Shown here one piece after another: positions 1 to 8,727 of a stretch of DNA of 40,471 nt. The DNA is taken from assembly GCF_011813015.1 (NCBI RefSeq), contig NZ_QHLQ01000026.1, positions 1-40,471 of the forward strand, written 5' to 3'. Position numbers and translations under genes: made by a program. Origin of the DNA: Parasedimentitalea denitrificans. GTDB lineage: Bacteria > Pseudomonadota > Alphaproteobacteria > Rhodobacterales > Rhodobacteraceae. The first letter of the stretch is position 1. Every line of letters begins with the position of its first letter. The notes under the pieces were generated by a model. That model did not search any database. It was not told where the DNA came from and saw nothing but the letters and a program-made list of their open reading frames with translations.

Positions 1-42
1 TTTACTGCACTTGGCATCCCCAAGACAGAGGCGATAGGCTAA
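1..42 (+). CDS. Possible 3' end of a gene entering from the left
   Basis: Frame 1 is open from the first base to a TAA at 40-42, giving 13 residues (FTALGIPKTEAIG). This could be the C-terminus of a plus-strand gene starting outside the window. Thirteen open codons are easily chance, and there is nothing to identify a family. Positions 43-157 hold no recognisable feature beyond the leader of the next gene. Confidence 0.2.
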   Translation, partial: FTALGIPKTEAIG

Positions 43-157
43 ATCCGTCCGGTGTCAGGGGAGGTCCGACCTCAACCCTATTTGTGCAACAAAGCCTTCT
101 AAAGTTCATCGATATCCAAATTTAGAATTTTCAATTGAGAAAGTGCTGCTGTTAGAA

Positions 158-1264
158 ATGCAAATTCAGACCGAACAACTCCGCCAACTTCTAAATACTA
201 TTGATCAGCTCTACGCAGCCGCCTGTGATCCGGAAAAATGGCCTGTATTCCTTTCTGCAGCAGCTCAATTATTTGAATCCCAAGGCACCCAAATTGGGCA
301 CCATGATCTGACCAACCACAGTCTATCCTTCAGTCGGCTGCATGGGTATGAATGGGACGAAGCGCATTATCAAAAATACGACAAATTGATGCCCCAGGAT
401 CCCCGGCTTCCATTTTTTGCGCAAAACCCGTTCAAGCCTATCCATTGCAGAATGAACATCACCGATAATGAGTTGCACGAAACGGAGGTTTATAAAGAGG
501 TTTTGGAACCCGGCGGCGTTGAATACTCGATTGGGGTAAACTTGACCGAGGAATCGCGGTCGATGTCCTATTTCCTGGCCCTACGCAACAAATCACAAAA
601 CCGGTTTGGCAGTTCAGAATGCGACCTTCTGCAAGAACTTATCCCGCACCTGAACCGTGCGATCTTTCTGCAAAGAGACATCAGCTCAATCGACTTTGAA
701 CGCAACATTGCCGCTGATACACTGGATGGGATGGCTGTTGGTCTGTGCGTGGTTGATCAATCAGGTGGGTTGAAATTCAGCAACCGAACCGCCCAGGATC
801 TACAGAGCGACGACGACGGGTTGAGCGTTGCCAATGGCCGTCTTATTGCTACCGGCCAGTCCGGCTCTGCCCTAAGAGCAGCAATCCGCAATGTCATCAG
901 TCAGGCACGAACCGGCACTTCAGTAGGTGGAATTCCCCTTCAAATCGACCGCCCGTCTGGGCGTGATCCGCTGGCGGTTCTTGTTGCGTCACTGTTTGGT
1001 GACCACCTGAAGTCAGGCTGGGCTGGCATGCGCGACCCACTTGCGATTTTGATCATCCGTGACCCGCGACAACCTGTTGAATCCCGACACGAACTGCTGA
1101 GCAGAATGTATAGCCTGACCCCCAGCCAGGCGCGTTTGGCCAATCTCCTGGTCAACGGGATCTCACTGCGCGACGCAGCACAACAGGCCGGTTTAACCGA
1201 GGCCAGTGCCCGCCAATACCTAAAGCTGATATTTGGCAAAATGGGTGTAACCCGACAAAGCTAA
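158..1264 (+). CDS. LuxR-family transcriptional regulator, probably truncated at the C-terminus
   Basis: A predicted cytoplasmic DNA-binding regulator. The C-terminal part (last ~55 residues, from LTPSQARLANLLVNG to LIFGKMGVTRQS) is a LuxR/GerE helix-turn-helix. The N-terminal ~200 residues resemble the sensor part of stand-alone roseobacter LuxR proteins, with no receiver or autoinducer-binding signature that I recognise. I prefer ATG 158; a GTG at 143 would add five residues, and neither has a good ribosome binding site. The helix-turn-helix normally runs a few residues beyond VTRQS. Here a TAA (1262-1264) interrupts it, and the same frame stays open for 17 codons (MVLKALNLPLPIG...) to TGA at 1316-1318, looking like the missing tail. 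Its target is unknown; the neighbouring exporter gene is convergent with it. Confidence 0.8.
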   Translation: MQIQTEQLRQLLNTIDQLYAAACDPEKWPVFLSAAAQLFESQGTQIGHHDLTNHSLSFSRLHGYEWDEAHYQKYDKLMPQDPRLPFFAQNPFKPIHCRMNITDNELHETEVYKEVLEPGGVEYSIGVNLTEESRSMSYFLALRNKSQNRFGSSECDLLQELIPHLNRAIFLQRDISSIDFERNIAADTLDGMAVGLCVVDQSGGLKFSNRTAQDLQSDDDGLSVANGRLIATGQSGSALRAAIRNVISQARTGTSVGGIPLQIDRPSGRDPLAVLVASLFGDHLKSGWAGMRDPLAILIIRDPRQPVESRHELLSRMYSLTPSQARLANLLVNGISLRDAAQQAGLTEASARQYLKLIFGKMGVTRQS

Positions 1265-1335
1265 ATGGTCCTCAAGGCCCTGAACTTACCCTTGCCAATC
1301 GGCTTCAACGGGGCCTGAATACCCGCACATCTACT

Positions 1336-2193
1336 CTATCTGGACCGACGTTCGCGCAGCACAGTGAACAGACCACTACCAATGATGACTGCGCTACCCA
1401 ACAAGGTTAGCAGGTCCGGACGCTCACCAAATACCAACACGCCTAACACCATGGCAAACACCAGCCGCGTATAGCGAAACGGTGCCACCACCGAGATCTC
1501 GCCAGCGCGCATGGCGCCAGTCAGGGCGTTATATGCAATCACTCCAATCACCGTAGCGGCTGCCAGTTGTGCCCAAACCAGCCAACTTGGCCAACTGGCA
1601 CCACCGGTCCAGCCCAGAGCCACTCCTCCGGCGACAATAAGCATGGCGAAGCCGTAGATGCCTAGCTGGTGGTTGGACATAGAAGATGGCGCGGCGCGAG
1701 TGGCCAGATCCCGCCCGGCAAACCCCAGCGTCCCAATTACCGCAAAAATGGATGCAGGTTCGAAACCGCTTACTCCGGGGCGTAATACCAACAGAACACC
1801 ACAGAACCCGACAGCGATGGCCAGCCAGCGCTTCCAACCGACCTGTTCACCAAAGAAAACCACTGCCCCCGCCGCGACCACCAAAGGTGTCGCCTGCAGG
1901 ATCGCCGAAGCCGAAGACAAAGGCGTCAAAGCAATTGCCAAGGTATAACACAGCCGCCCGGTCACCTCTGCCACCGAGCGCAACACCATCGGGCGCGTGC
2001 AAATCGCCGGGTGCAGAATTCGCTGCCCCTGCGCGCGCGCCATGATCATAAAGATGACCATGCCACCTAAGCCAAAGATGATAAGAACCTGCCCTACTGG
2101 CAACGACTGGCTGGCGGACTTGATGAACATGTCCTCTAGGGCAAAAGCTGCCATAGCCAGCACCATCAATAGGCTGCCACGCACTGTGTCCAT
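1336..2193 (-). CDS. EamA/DMT-superfamily transporter
   Basis: An inner-membrane exporter of the drug/metabolite transporter superfamily with about ten hydrophobic helices in two repeated EamA halves; 285 residues is typical. It opens with MDTVRGSLLMVLAMAAFALED, where helix 1 begins, and ends in a basic tail (LRERRSR). I chose ATG 2193 because the frame's upstream GTG at 2259 adds a hydrophilic leader not expected for the family. An AGAAAG lies upstream as a weak ribosome binding site. The substrate cannot be read from sequence; relatives export amino acids, purines or other metabolites. It shares orientation with the XRE-cupin gene, 91 bases upstream, and may be co-transcribed with it. Confidence 0.85.
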   Translation of the reverse strand: MDTVRGSLLMVLAMAAFALEDMFIKSASQSLPVGQVLIIFGLGGMVIFMIMARAQGQRILHPAICTRPMVLRSVAEVTGRLCYTLAIALTPLSSASAILQATPLVVAAGAVVFFGEQVGWKRWLAIAVGFCGVLLVLRPGVSGFEPASIFAVIGTLGFAGRDLATRAAPSSMSNHQLGIYGFAMLIVAGGVALGWTGGASWPSWLVWAQLAAATVIGVIAYNALTGAMRAGEISVVAPFRYTRLVFAMVLGVLVFGERPDLLTLLGSAVIIGSGLFTVLRERRSR

Positions 2194-2284
2194 ATTCGTT
2201 GCTTTCTGTATTTGCCCAATCTGCAATCGCAATTGGTAGGCATGACCAGTGTCGTTCACAAGTGAAACAACTGTGTTATTTGGG

Positions 2285-2842
2285 TTATCCCTGCGACAAA
2301 ACTGCGCGGCGATAATGGTGCATGTTCAGAAACACCGCCCCCTTAGGTCCACCGCAATAGCCATGCTCGCGATCGGCACGGAACCGAATTCCTTCGCCCA
2401 CGTTAAGGGGGACCCATAGATCCTCTCTCAGGACCTCCATTTCCCCCTCAAGCAAAATCACCTCTTCGATCATTCCTGTCTCGTGCGGCTGAGAGACATG
2501 GCTTTGCCCTGGTTTCAAACTTATCTGAAATGTCTCCCCCCCAATGTTGGGGTCATAGGGAAAAACAATCTTCACCGCGATACTGCCGGGAAACTGCACT
2601 GTTTTGGCGGTGCGGGTCTTGCCGGTTTCCTCTCGGGTTGCTTCATCAATCAGAGCCGAAAGCGGCAAATGAAATCCTTTGGCGATCTTCCAAAGCGTTG
2701 CAATCGTCGGGCTTGATTCGCCGCGTTCTATTTGGCCCAGCATCGCTTTGCTGACTCCGGTCAGCTCTGCCACCTTGGTCAGGCTCAAGCCTGATTCAGC
2801 GCGAATATTCCGCAGGTTAAGAGTGATAGTGTCGTCGCTCAT
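2285..2842 (-). CDS. XRE-family regulator with C-terminal cupin domain
   Basis: A cytoplasmic repressor/activator of 185 residues. Residues ~8-65 form an XRE (lambda-repressor-like) helix-turn-helix (SLTKVAELTGVSKAMLGQIE, then SSPTIATLWKIAKG). The C-terminal ~80 residues form a cupin barrel that probably senses a small ligand (GQSHVSQPHETGMIEEVILL...). ATG 2842 is preferred: the frame's earlier ATG at 2881 lies inside the operator palindrome, while 2842 has GGGCGGA upstream and gives the usual MSDD start. The gene is divergent from the BenE-type transporter, with a tandem palindromic operator between them. This regulator/transporter pairing suggests autoregulation and control of the transporter (inference). 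Confidence 0.88.
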   Translation of the reverse strand: MSDDTITLNLRNIRAESGLSLTKVAELTGVSKAMLGQIERGESSPTIATLWKIAKGFHLPLSALIDEATREETGKTRTAKTVQFPGSIAVKIVFPYDPNIGGETFQISLKPGQSHVSQPHETGMIEEVILLEGEMEVLREDLWVPLNVGEGIRFRADREHGYCGGPKGAVFLNMHHYRRAVLSQG

Positions 2843-2865
2843 CAATTCCGCCCATAAAAAGACTT

Positions 2866-2907
2866 GTGCGTTATAGCGCACGACGCCTATTGTGCGCTAT
2901 AACGCAC
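2866..2907. promoter_or_regulatory. Tandem palindromic operator between XRE-cupin gene and benE
   Basis: Two 16-base boxes, GTGCGTTATAGCGCAC at 2866-2881 and GTGCGCTATAACGCAC at 2892-2907, are exact reverse complements of each other. Each is also nearly palindromic by itself (GTGCG...CGCAC). Their centres are 26 bases apart, about 2.5 helical turns. They sit in the divergent promoter region and overlap likely promoter elements for both genes. This is what two dimers of the adjacent XRE-cupin regulator would be expected to bind; binding itself is inferred. Confidence 0.7.
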
Positions 2908-2943
2908 GCACCCTACTCGAGTAGCCAGCCAAGGAAAACCCGC

Positions 2944-4140
2944 ATGCTGAAAAGTCTGAGACTTTCCCATCTCGCTGCCGGGGCAATTGCTGTGCTGGTG
3001 GGCTACACCAGTTCGGTAGCCATCATTTTTCAGGCGATCGAGGCAGTAGGCGCGACACAGGCGCAAGCCAACAGCTGGCTGATTGCCCTAGGTCTGGGCA
3101 TGGGACTGACCAGCCTGGGCCTGTCGCTATGGTTCCGGATGCCAATCCTGACGGCCTGGTCCACTCCCGGTGCAGCGTTATTGGTTGTTGGACTGAAAGA
3201 TGTGCCAATGGACCAAGCCATTGGCGCCTTTGTGTTCTGCGGCGTGTTGCTCACTCTGACTGGTCTTACTGGCTGGTTCGAGCGTCTATCGCAGTTGATT
3301 CCGGACACACTGGCCAATGCCTTGCTCGCCGGAATTCTGTTCCAATTTGGCCTCTCCGCATTTACGGCCTTGAATGACGACACGGCGCTGGTTGCAATTA
3401 TGGGGGTTAACTTCCTGATTGGTCGACTATGGTTTCACCGCTACAACATACCCGTGGTTCTGCTGGCTGGTTGCCTCTGGGCAGGGTTCGCCGGATCATT
3501 TGGAGACATACAGCAGCTGGACCTCAGTCTAAGCCTCCCCATGCCAGTGATGCCCGGATTCTCCGTTCCGGTTCTGATCGGCGTTGGCCTACCGCTATAT
3601 ATTGTCACCATGTGTTCGCAAAACATGCCTGGCGTCGTCACTCTTCGCTCCGCCGGATACCAACCGCCGGTCTCAGCCAGCCTAATGGTGACCGGCATTG
3701 CCTCGATACTACTAGCCCCATTCGGCGGATATGCCTTCAACCTTGCTGCCATCACCGCCGCAATCTGTGCTGGACCCGAAGCGGATGGCGACCCCAAAAC
3801 CCGCTACCTTGCCAGTGCCACCGCCGGTGTTCTGTATTGCCTAGTTGGGCTGGGCGGCGCCACCGTAATCAGCCTGTTTTTGATCGCGCCCAAGGCACTG
3901 GTGGCCACCATCGCGGGCCTCGCCCTGCTCTCGACTATCGGCAACAGCCTGTCCCATGCATTATCCGACAGCCAGAACCGCGAGGCTGCTTTGATCACTT
4001 TTATGACCACGGTTTCGGGCATCAGTTTCTTTGGCATCGGGTCCGCCTTTTGGGCGCTGGCCATCGGCTTGACCGTCGATCATCTTCTGACGCGCCAAAC
4101 ACAGTCAAATACACCAACCACCGCCCATCAGAGCCGCTAA
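2944..4140 (+). CDS. benE: BenE-family benzoate/H+ symporter-like transporter
   Basis: A polytopic inner-membrane protein of 398 residues with about 11-12 hydrophobic segments, matching BenE-family length. Features include the opening LAAGAIAVLVGYTSSVAIIFQ and a central segment with GVGLPLYIVTMCSQNMPG, where BenE/NAT-type carriers place their substrate-facing discontinuous helix. ATG 2944 is chosen because AAGGA lies just upstream and the open frame before it runs through the operator. Relatives carry aromatic acids with protons. No benzoate-degradation genes are nearby, so the substrate is uncertain. Control by the divergent XRE-cupin regulator through the 2866-2907 boxes is likely. Confidence 0.88.
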   Translation: MLKSLRLSHLAAGAIAVLVGYTSSVAIIFQAIEAVGATQAQANSWLIALGLGMGLTSLGLSLWFRMPILTAWSTPGAALLVVGLKDVPMDQAIGAFVFCGVLLTLTGLTGWFERLSQLIPDTLANALLAGILFQFGLSAFTALNDDTALVAIMGVNFLIGRLWFHRYNIPVVLLAGCLWAGFAGSFGDIQQLDLSLSLPMPVMPGFSVPVLIGVGLPLYIVTMCSQNMPGVVTLRSAGYQPPVSASLMVTGIASILLAPFGGYAFNLAAITAAICAGPEADGDPKTRYLASATAGVLYCLVGLGGATVISLFLIAPKALVATIAGLALLSTIGNSLSHALSDSQNREAALITFMTTVSGISFFGIGSAFWALAIGLTVDHLLTRQTQSNTPTTAHQSR

Positions 4141-4238
4141 CGCGGGTCAAACGGAACAAAACAACCAAACACAGCCCCGACATATTGCGTTTGTTGCGTA
4201 AATCGTGTCCCTGAGGGCAAACATAGGGAAACAGCACA

Positions 4239-6074
4239 ATGCCATTTTACCGATCAAGAACTTCGACCCACGGCCGCAACATGGCGGGTGCACGCGGCCT
4301 TTGGCGCGCCACCGGTATGCAGGATGATGACTTCGGCAAGCCAATCATCGCTATCGTCAACTCGTTCACCCAGTTTGTGCCCGGCCACGTTCACCTTAAG
4401 GATCTGGGCCAGATGGTCGCCCGCGAGGTTGAGGCCGCAGGTGGCGTTGCCAAAGAATTCAACACTATTGCGGTGGATGACGGCATCGCTATGGGCCACG
4501 ATGGAATGCTGTATTCACTACCGTCGCGCGAGATCATCGCCGACTCGGTCGAATACATGGTCAACGCCCACTGTGCCGACGCCATGGTCTGCATCTCAAA
4601 CTGCGACAAGATCACACCCGGCATGATGATGGCCGCCATGCGCCTGAACATTCCGGTGATCTTTGTGTCTGGTGGCCCGATGGAGGCCGGCAAGATCGAC
4701 ATCGAAGATTTGGACATGACAAAGATCGACCTAGTCGATGCCATGGTTGCCGCCGCCAGCGAAACCATGACCGACGAACAGGTTCAGCATATCGAAGAAA
4801 ACGCCTGCCCAACCTGTGGCTCCTGTTCAGGCATGTTCACCGCCAACTCGATGAACTGTCTGGCCGAGGCGCTGGGTCTGGCGCTGCCGGGCAACGGCTC
4901 GACGCTGGCCACTCACGCTGACCGCAAGCACCTGTTCCTTGAAGCGGGTCGCAAGATCGTCGACATCACCAAGCGCCACTACGAGGGCGAGGAAAAAGGC
5001 CTGCTGCCACGCGACATCGCCACGTTCGACGCCTTTGAAAACGCCATGTCGCTGGACATTGCGATGGGTGGCTCAACCAACACCGTGTTGCACCTGCTTG
5101 CCATTGCCCACGAGGGTGAAGTCGATTTCACCATGACCGATATGGACCGTCTTAGCCGTCAGGTCCCGTGCCTGTGTAAGGTCGCGCCAAACATCGAAAA
5201 CGTGCATATGGAAGACATCCACCGGGCCGGTGGTATTTTCTCGATCCTGGGCGAGCTGTCCCGCGCGGGCCTGTTGCACAACGACGTTTCCACCGTGCAC
5301 TCCAGCACCATGGGTGAGGCGATTGCCAAGTGGGACATCAAGGTCGCCAATAACCCCGAGGCCGAAGAGCTGTTCAAAGCGGCCCCGGGTGGCGTGCGCA
5401 CGACACAAGCCTTTTCAACTGAAAACCGCTACAAAGAATTGGACACTGACCGCGAAAATGGCGTGATCCGGTCTAAGGAACACGCATTCAGCCAGGACGG
5501 CGGCCTTGCAGTTCTGTTCGGCAATATCGCTCTGGACGGCTGCATCGTGAAAACCGCTGGCGTGGACGCCAGCATCCTACAGTTCACTGGCTCCGCCTAT
5601 GTCTGTGAAAGCCAAGATCAGGCTGTCAGCGACATTCTGACCGGCAAGGTCAAGGCTGGCGACGTTGTGGTTATCCGCTATGAAGGCCCACGCGGTGGCC
5701 CTGGTATGCAGGAAATGCTCTATCCGACCAGCTACCTGAAATCCAAAGGTCTAGGCAAAGACTGCGCCCTGCTGACCGACGGTCGTTTCTCGGGTGGGAC
5801 TTCTGGCCTGTCCATCGGTCACGTCTCTCCCGAGGCAGCTGAGGGTGGCACCATTGGTCTGGTGGAGCATGGCGACAAGATCGAGATCGACATCCCCAAC
5901 CGCTCTATCCAACTGGTGGTTTCGGACGACGTTCTGGCCGAGCGCCGCAAGGTTCAAGAGGAAAGCGGTTGGGTTCCCGCCAAGCCGCGCAAGCGTAAGG
6001 TCTCTACCGCCCTGAAGGCCTATGCCAAGCTGGCCACCAGCGCTGCCAAAGGTGCGGTTCGTCAGGTCGACTAA
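4239..6074 (+). CDS. ilvD: Dihydroxy-acid dehydratase IlvD
   Basis: A cytoplasmic iron-sulfur enzyme that dehydrates 2,3-dihydroxy-3-methylbutanoate (and the methylpentanoate analogue) to the 2-keto acids of valine, leucine and isoleucine synthesis. The 611 residues match the family. Signatures: the start MPFYRSRTSTHGRNMAGARG, the cluster-ligand regions ISNCDKITPG and ENACPTCGSCSGMFTANSMN, and the C-terminal LTDGRFSGGTSGLSIGHVSPEA. ATG 4239 is preceded by an AGGGA ribosome binding site. The gene is single, with its own leader (4141-4238) and a terminator right after the stop. Nothing in the neighbourhood is part of the same pathway. Confidence 0.97.
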   Translation: MPFYRSRTSTHGRNMAGARGLWRATGMQDDDFGKPIIAIVNSFTQFVPGHVHLKDLGQMVAREVEAAGGVAKEFNTIAVDDGIAMGHDGMLYSLPSREIIADSVEYMVNAHCADAMVCISNCDKITPGMMMAAMRLNIPVIFVSGGPMEAGKIDIEDLDMTKIDLVDAMVAAASETMTDEQVQHIEENACPTCGSCSGMFTANSMNCLAEALGLALPGNGSTLATHADRKHLFLEAGRKIVDITKRHYEGEEKGLLPRDIATFDAFENAMSLDIAMGGSTNTVLHLLAIAHEGEVDFTMTDMDRLSRQVPCLCKVAPNIENVHMEDIHRAGGIFSILGELSRAGLLHNDVSTVHSSTMGEAIAKWDIKVANNPEAEELFKAAPGGVRTTQAFSTENRYKELDTDRENGVIRSKEHAFSQDGGLAVLFGNIALDGCIVKTAGVDASILQFTGSAYVCESQDQAVSDILTGKVKAGDVVVIRYEGPRGGPGMQEMLYPTSYLKSKGLGKDCALLTDGRFSGGTSGLSIGHVSPEAAEGGTIGLVEHGDKIEIDIPNRSIQLVVSDDVLAERRKVQEESGWVPAKPRKRKVSTALKAYAKLATSAAKGAVRQVD

Positions 6075-6081
6075 ACGAAAC

Positions 6082-6104
6082 TGGCCTGCCAAATCGGCAG
6101 GCCA
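6082..6104 (+). other. Stem-loop just after ilvD
   Basis: A perfect 9-base stem, TGGCCTGCC / GGCAGGCCA with loop AAATC, starts eight bases after the ilvD stop. No T-run follows, so it is more likely an mRNA 3'-end stabiliser ahead of the true terminator at 6127-6154. Confidence 0.5.
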
Positions 6105-6126
6105 AATTCAAGATCATCGGTAGTAC

Positions 6127-6154
6127 AGAGGGGCCTATTAGGTCCCTCTTTTTT
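6127..6154 (+). terminator. Rho-independent terminator of ilvD
   Basis: A stem beginning AGAGGG and closing CCCTCT extends to ten pairs (one G-T), with a three-base loop, followed directly by a run of Ts (6149-6154). The orientation of the T-run assigns it to ilvD. It lies back to back with the end of the convergent ABC ATPase gene. Confidence 0.85.
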
Positions 6155-6155
6155 G

Positions 6156-7790
6156 TCAGCCAGCCGCTGCTCGAGACTTGAGCAACTCGGACAGCCAATC
6201 CGGATCCATTTCCGGCACCGAGCTGAGCAGCAATTCGGTATAGGGATGATGCGGCGGCTGGAACATTGCGGCCTTGCGCCCCTGCTCAACCACCCTACCC
6301 TGCTGCATCACCACGACGTCATCGGCAATGGCCCGAACCGTCGCCAGATCATGGGTGATGAACATGTAGCCCAGATTGAACTCGGACTGCAGGTTATCCA
6401 GTAGTCGCAAAATACCTTCGGCCACCAGCTGATCCAGTGCCGAGGTGACTTCGTCACAGATGATGAACTTCGGCTCAGCCGCCAGTGCTCGCGCAATGCC
6501 GATCCGCTGTTTCTGTCCGCCAGACAGTTCAGACGGCAAGCGGTCGATGTACTGATCCGGCTCCAGTTCGATCAGATCCAGCAGGCTACGCACCCGTTCC
6601 TCTAACGCCTTACCTTTTAGCCCCAGATACATCTGCGCCGGACGCCCGATCAGCTCGCGCAGGCGCAGCTTGGGGTTCAGCGCAGTATCGGCCATCTGAT
6701 AGATCATCTGCACCTGACGCAGCTGATCGCGATCACGGGAACGGTAGTCTGCAGGCATGACCTTGCCATCAAACAACACTTCACCCTTTTTGGGTGGCAG
6801 CAAACCAGTTATCACCCGCGCGGCTGTCGACTTGCCCGATCCGCTTTCGCCGACAACGGCAACCGTGCGCCCTTGGTAGAAATCGAAACTCACATCGTCG
6901 AGCACAATTGCATCGCCATACCCAGCAGTCACATTGCGCACCGAAACCACCGGAGTGCCCTTGTCTGTCTCTTCTTGTTCAGCACGGGCATAGCTTCGCA
7001 CAGCCCAAAGTGACTTTGTATAGTCCTCTTGTGGGCTGGATAGCATAGTGCGGGTGTCGGCCTCTTCAACCTCTTCGCCCTTTAACAGCACCTTGATGCG
7101 GTCTGCCATCTGCGCCACAACCGCAAGGTCGTGGGTAATGTAGATCGCAGCAGTATTGAACTCTTTGACGATATTGCGGATTGCCGCCAGAACCTCGATC
7201 TGAGTGGTTACATCCAGCGCTGTGGTCGGCTCGTCAAAGATAATCAGGTCGGGGCGACAGGCCATTGCCATCGCCGTCATCGCCCGTTGCAGCTGGCCAC
7301 CGGACACCTGATGCGGATAGCGAAAGCCGATCTGGCCCGGGTCTGGCAATTGCATCTGTTCATACAAGCTGGTGGCGTCGGTCTCGGCCTGTTGCTTCGA
7401 CATCACCCCATGCACCACCGGGGCCTCGCTGTACTGATCAATCAGCTTGTGAGCCGGATTGAAACTGGCCGCTGCGGATTGCGCCACATAGGCAATTCGC
7501 TTGCCTAGCAATGCGCGCCGCTCGCCCGCCTGTGCATTTCGCAGGTCAATGCCGTCGAATTCCACAGTACCATCGCTGATGCGGCAGCCATCGCGAGTAA
7601 AGCCCATCGCCGCTAGACCAAGGGTAGATTTACCTGCCCCAGATTCACCGATCAGCCCCAGTACTTCACCCCGGTTCAGATCCAGATCCACACCCTTGAT
7701 AATCGGTGACCACTTGTCTTCGCTTTGCCCTTCGATCCACAGATTGCGGATGGTCAGCAGGCGATCTTGCGCGTTGTTTTGATCCGCCAT
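6156..7790 (-). CDS. ABC importer double ATPase (DppD-DppF type fusion)
   Basis: The energising subunit of a peptide/opine/nickel-type ABC importer, with two nucleotide-binding domains in one 544-residue chain. Domain 1 has Walker A GESGAGKST (~48-56), signature VSGGQLQR and Walker B LIIFDEPTTALD. Domain 2 has GESGSGKST, LSGGQKQR and FIICDEVTSALD. The second Walker B reads DEVTSALD rather than DEPTSALD, a common variant in this family. It is the last gene of the operon, three bases after the DppC-type permease. It should sit on the cytoplasmic face of the permease pair. The substrate class is peptide-like by family only. Confidence 0.93.
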   Translation of the reverse strand: MADQNNAQDRLLTIRNLWIEGQSEDKWSPIIKGVDLDLNRGEVLGLIGESGAGKSTLGLAAMGFTRDGCRISDGTVEFDGIDLRNAQAGERRALLGKRIAYVAQSAAASFNPAHKLIDQYSEAPVVHGVMSKQQAETDATSLYEQMQLPDPGQIGFRYPHQVSGGQLQRAMTAMAMACRPDLIIFDEPTTALDVTTQIEVLAAIRNIVKEFNTAAIYITHDLAVVAQMADRIKVLLKGEEVEEADTRTMLSSPQEDYTKSLWAVRSYARAEQEETDKGTPVVSVRNVTAGYGDAIVLDDVSFDFYQGRTVAVVGESGSGKSTAARVITGLLPPKKGEVLFDGKVMPADYRSRDRDQLRQVQMIYQMADTALNPKLRLRELIGRPAQMYLGLKGKALEERVRSLLDLIELEPDQYIDRLPSELSGGQKQRIGIARALAAEPKFIICDEVTSALDQLVAEGILRLLDNLQSEFNLGYMFITHDLATVRAIADDVVVMQQGRVVEQGRKAAMFQPPHHPYTELLLSSVPEMDPDWLSELLKSRAAAG

Positions 7791-7793
7791 CGT

Positions 7794-8717
7794 CTATTCC
7801 TTCAATCCGCTGGATTTATGTAGCTGCCAGTCGACCACAAAGTTGACCGCCACAGTCAGCAGGGCAATTGCGCCAGCCGGCAAGAACGGTGTGAGGTCGC
7901 CAAAGGTGATCAGCGTCGCATTGTCGCGCACCATGCCACCCCAATCGGCGGTTGGCGGCTGAATACCCAACCCAAGGAACGACAGCCCGGAGATCGCCAG
8001 AAAAACAAAGCAGAACCGAAGCCCAAATTCGGCCACCAAAGGTGCCATTGCGTTGGGCAGAATTTCACGAGTGATCAACCGCCATTTGCCTTCGCCACGC
8101 AGTCGCGCCGCCTCGATATAGTCCATCACCACGATGCCCTGCGCCACCGACCGTGCCAGGCGAAACACTCGGGTCGCGTCGACAGTGGCAATCACCAGAA
8201 CCAGTGACAGAACCGAAGTGCCAAAGATCGTCAGAAGCAACAGTGAGAAGATCAGCGATGGGATCGCCATCAACACATCAACCGATCGGCTGAGCCCTTG
8301 GTCAAGCCAGCCACCGACAACTGCCGCCAATAGGCCCAGAACAGTGCCCACAAAGAACGCCAGTGCAGTGATGATAAAGGCGATGCCGACAGTGTTACGA
8401 GCGCCGTAAATCATCCGGGTCAGCATATCGCGCCCCAGATTGTCGGTGCCCAGCAGGTAGGTCGAATCCCAAGGCAGGAACTCGCCGCCGACCACTTCGC
8501 TTTCGCCAAATGGCGCGATGACTGGCGCAAACACAGCGACCAGCACATAGACTAGAATAACCAAAATACCAAAGCTGGCGGTCAGTGGGGCTTTGCGCAT
8601 CTCATGCGCCCGACGCTGCGGTAAAACAGCGACAACAAGGGCTCGAAACAGCCAGCCCAACGCCATGGCACCAACCACAGCGACGGCAAACCAGAGTATA
8701 GAAATCAGAGTGCTCAT
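7794..8717 (-). CDS. ABC importer permease, DppC type
   Basis: An inner-membrane permease subunit of 307 residues with an N-terminal helix, then the OppC/DppC architecture. The family signature is visible as WDSTYLLGTDNLGRDMLTRMIYGARN. The conserved EAA loop that contacts the ATPase is near DYIEAARLRGEGKWRLITREILPNA. It lies between the DppB-type permease (10-base gap) and the double ATPase (3-base gap), so translation is probably coupled across the operon. Confidence 0.92.
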   Translation of the reverse strand: MSTLISILWFAVAVVGAMALGWLFRALVVAVLPQRRAHEMRKAPLTASFGILVILVYVLVAVFAPVIAPFGESEVVGGEFLPWDSTYLLGTDNLGRDMLTRMIYGARNTVGIAFIITALAFFVGTVLGLLAAVVGGWLDQGLSRSVDVLMAIPSLIFSLLLLTIFGTSVLSLVLVIATVDATRVFRLARSVAQGIVVMDYIEAARLRGEGKWRLITREILPNAMAPLVAEFGLRFCFVFLAISGLSFLGLGIQPPTADWGGMVRDNATLITFGDLTPFLPAGAIALLTVAVNFVVDWQLHKSSGLKE

Positions 8718-8727
8718 AGTGTCCCCC

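Noticed and set aside
3429..4214. Plus-strand 261-codon frame overlapping the BenE-type gene
   Set aside because: It is an alternate frame of the transporter gene with Arg/His/Pro/Trp-rich shadow composition and no good start.
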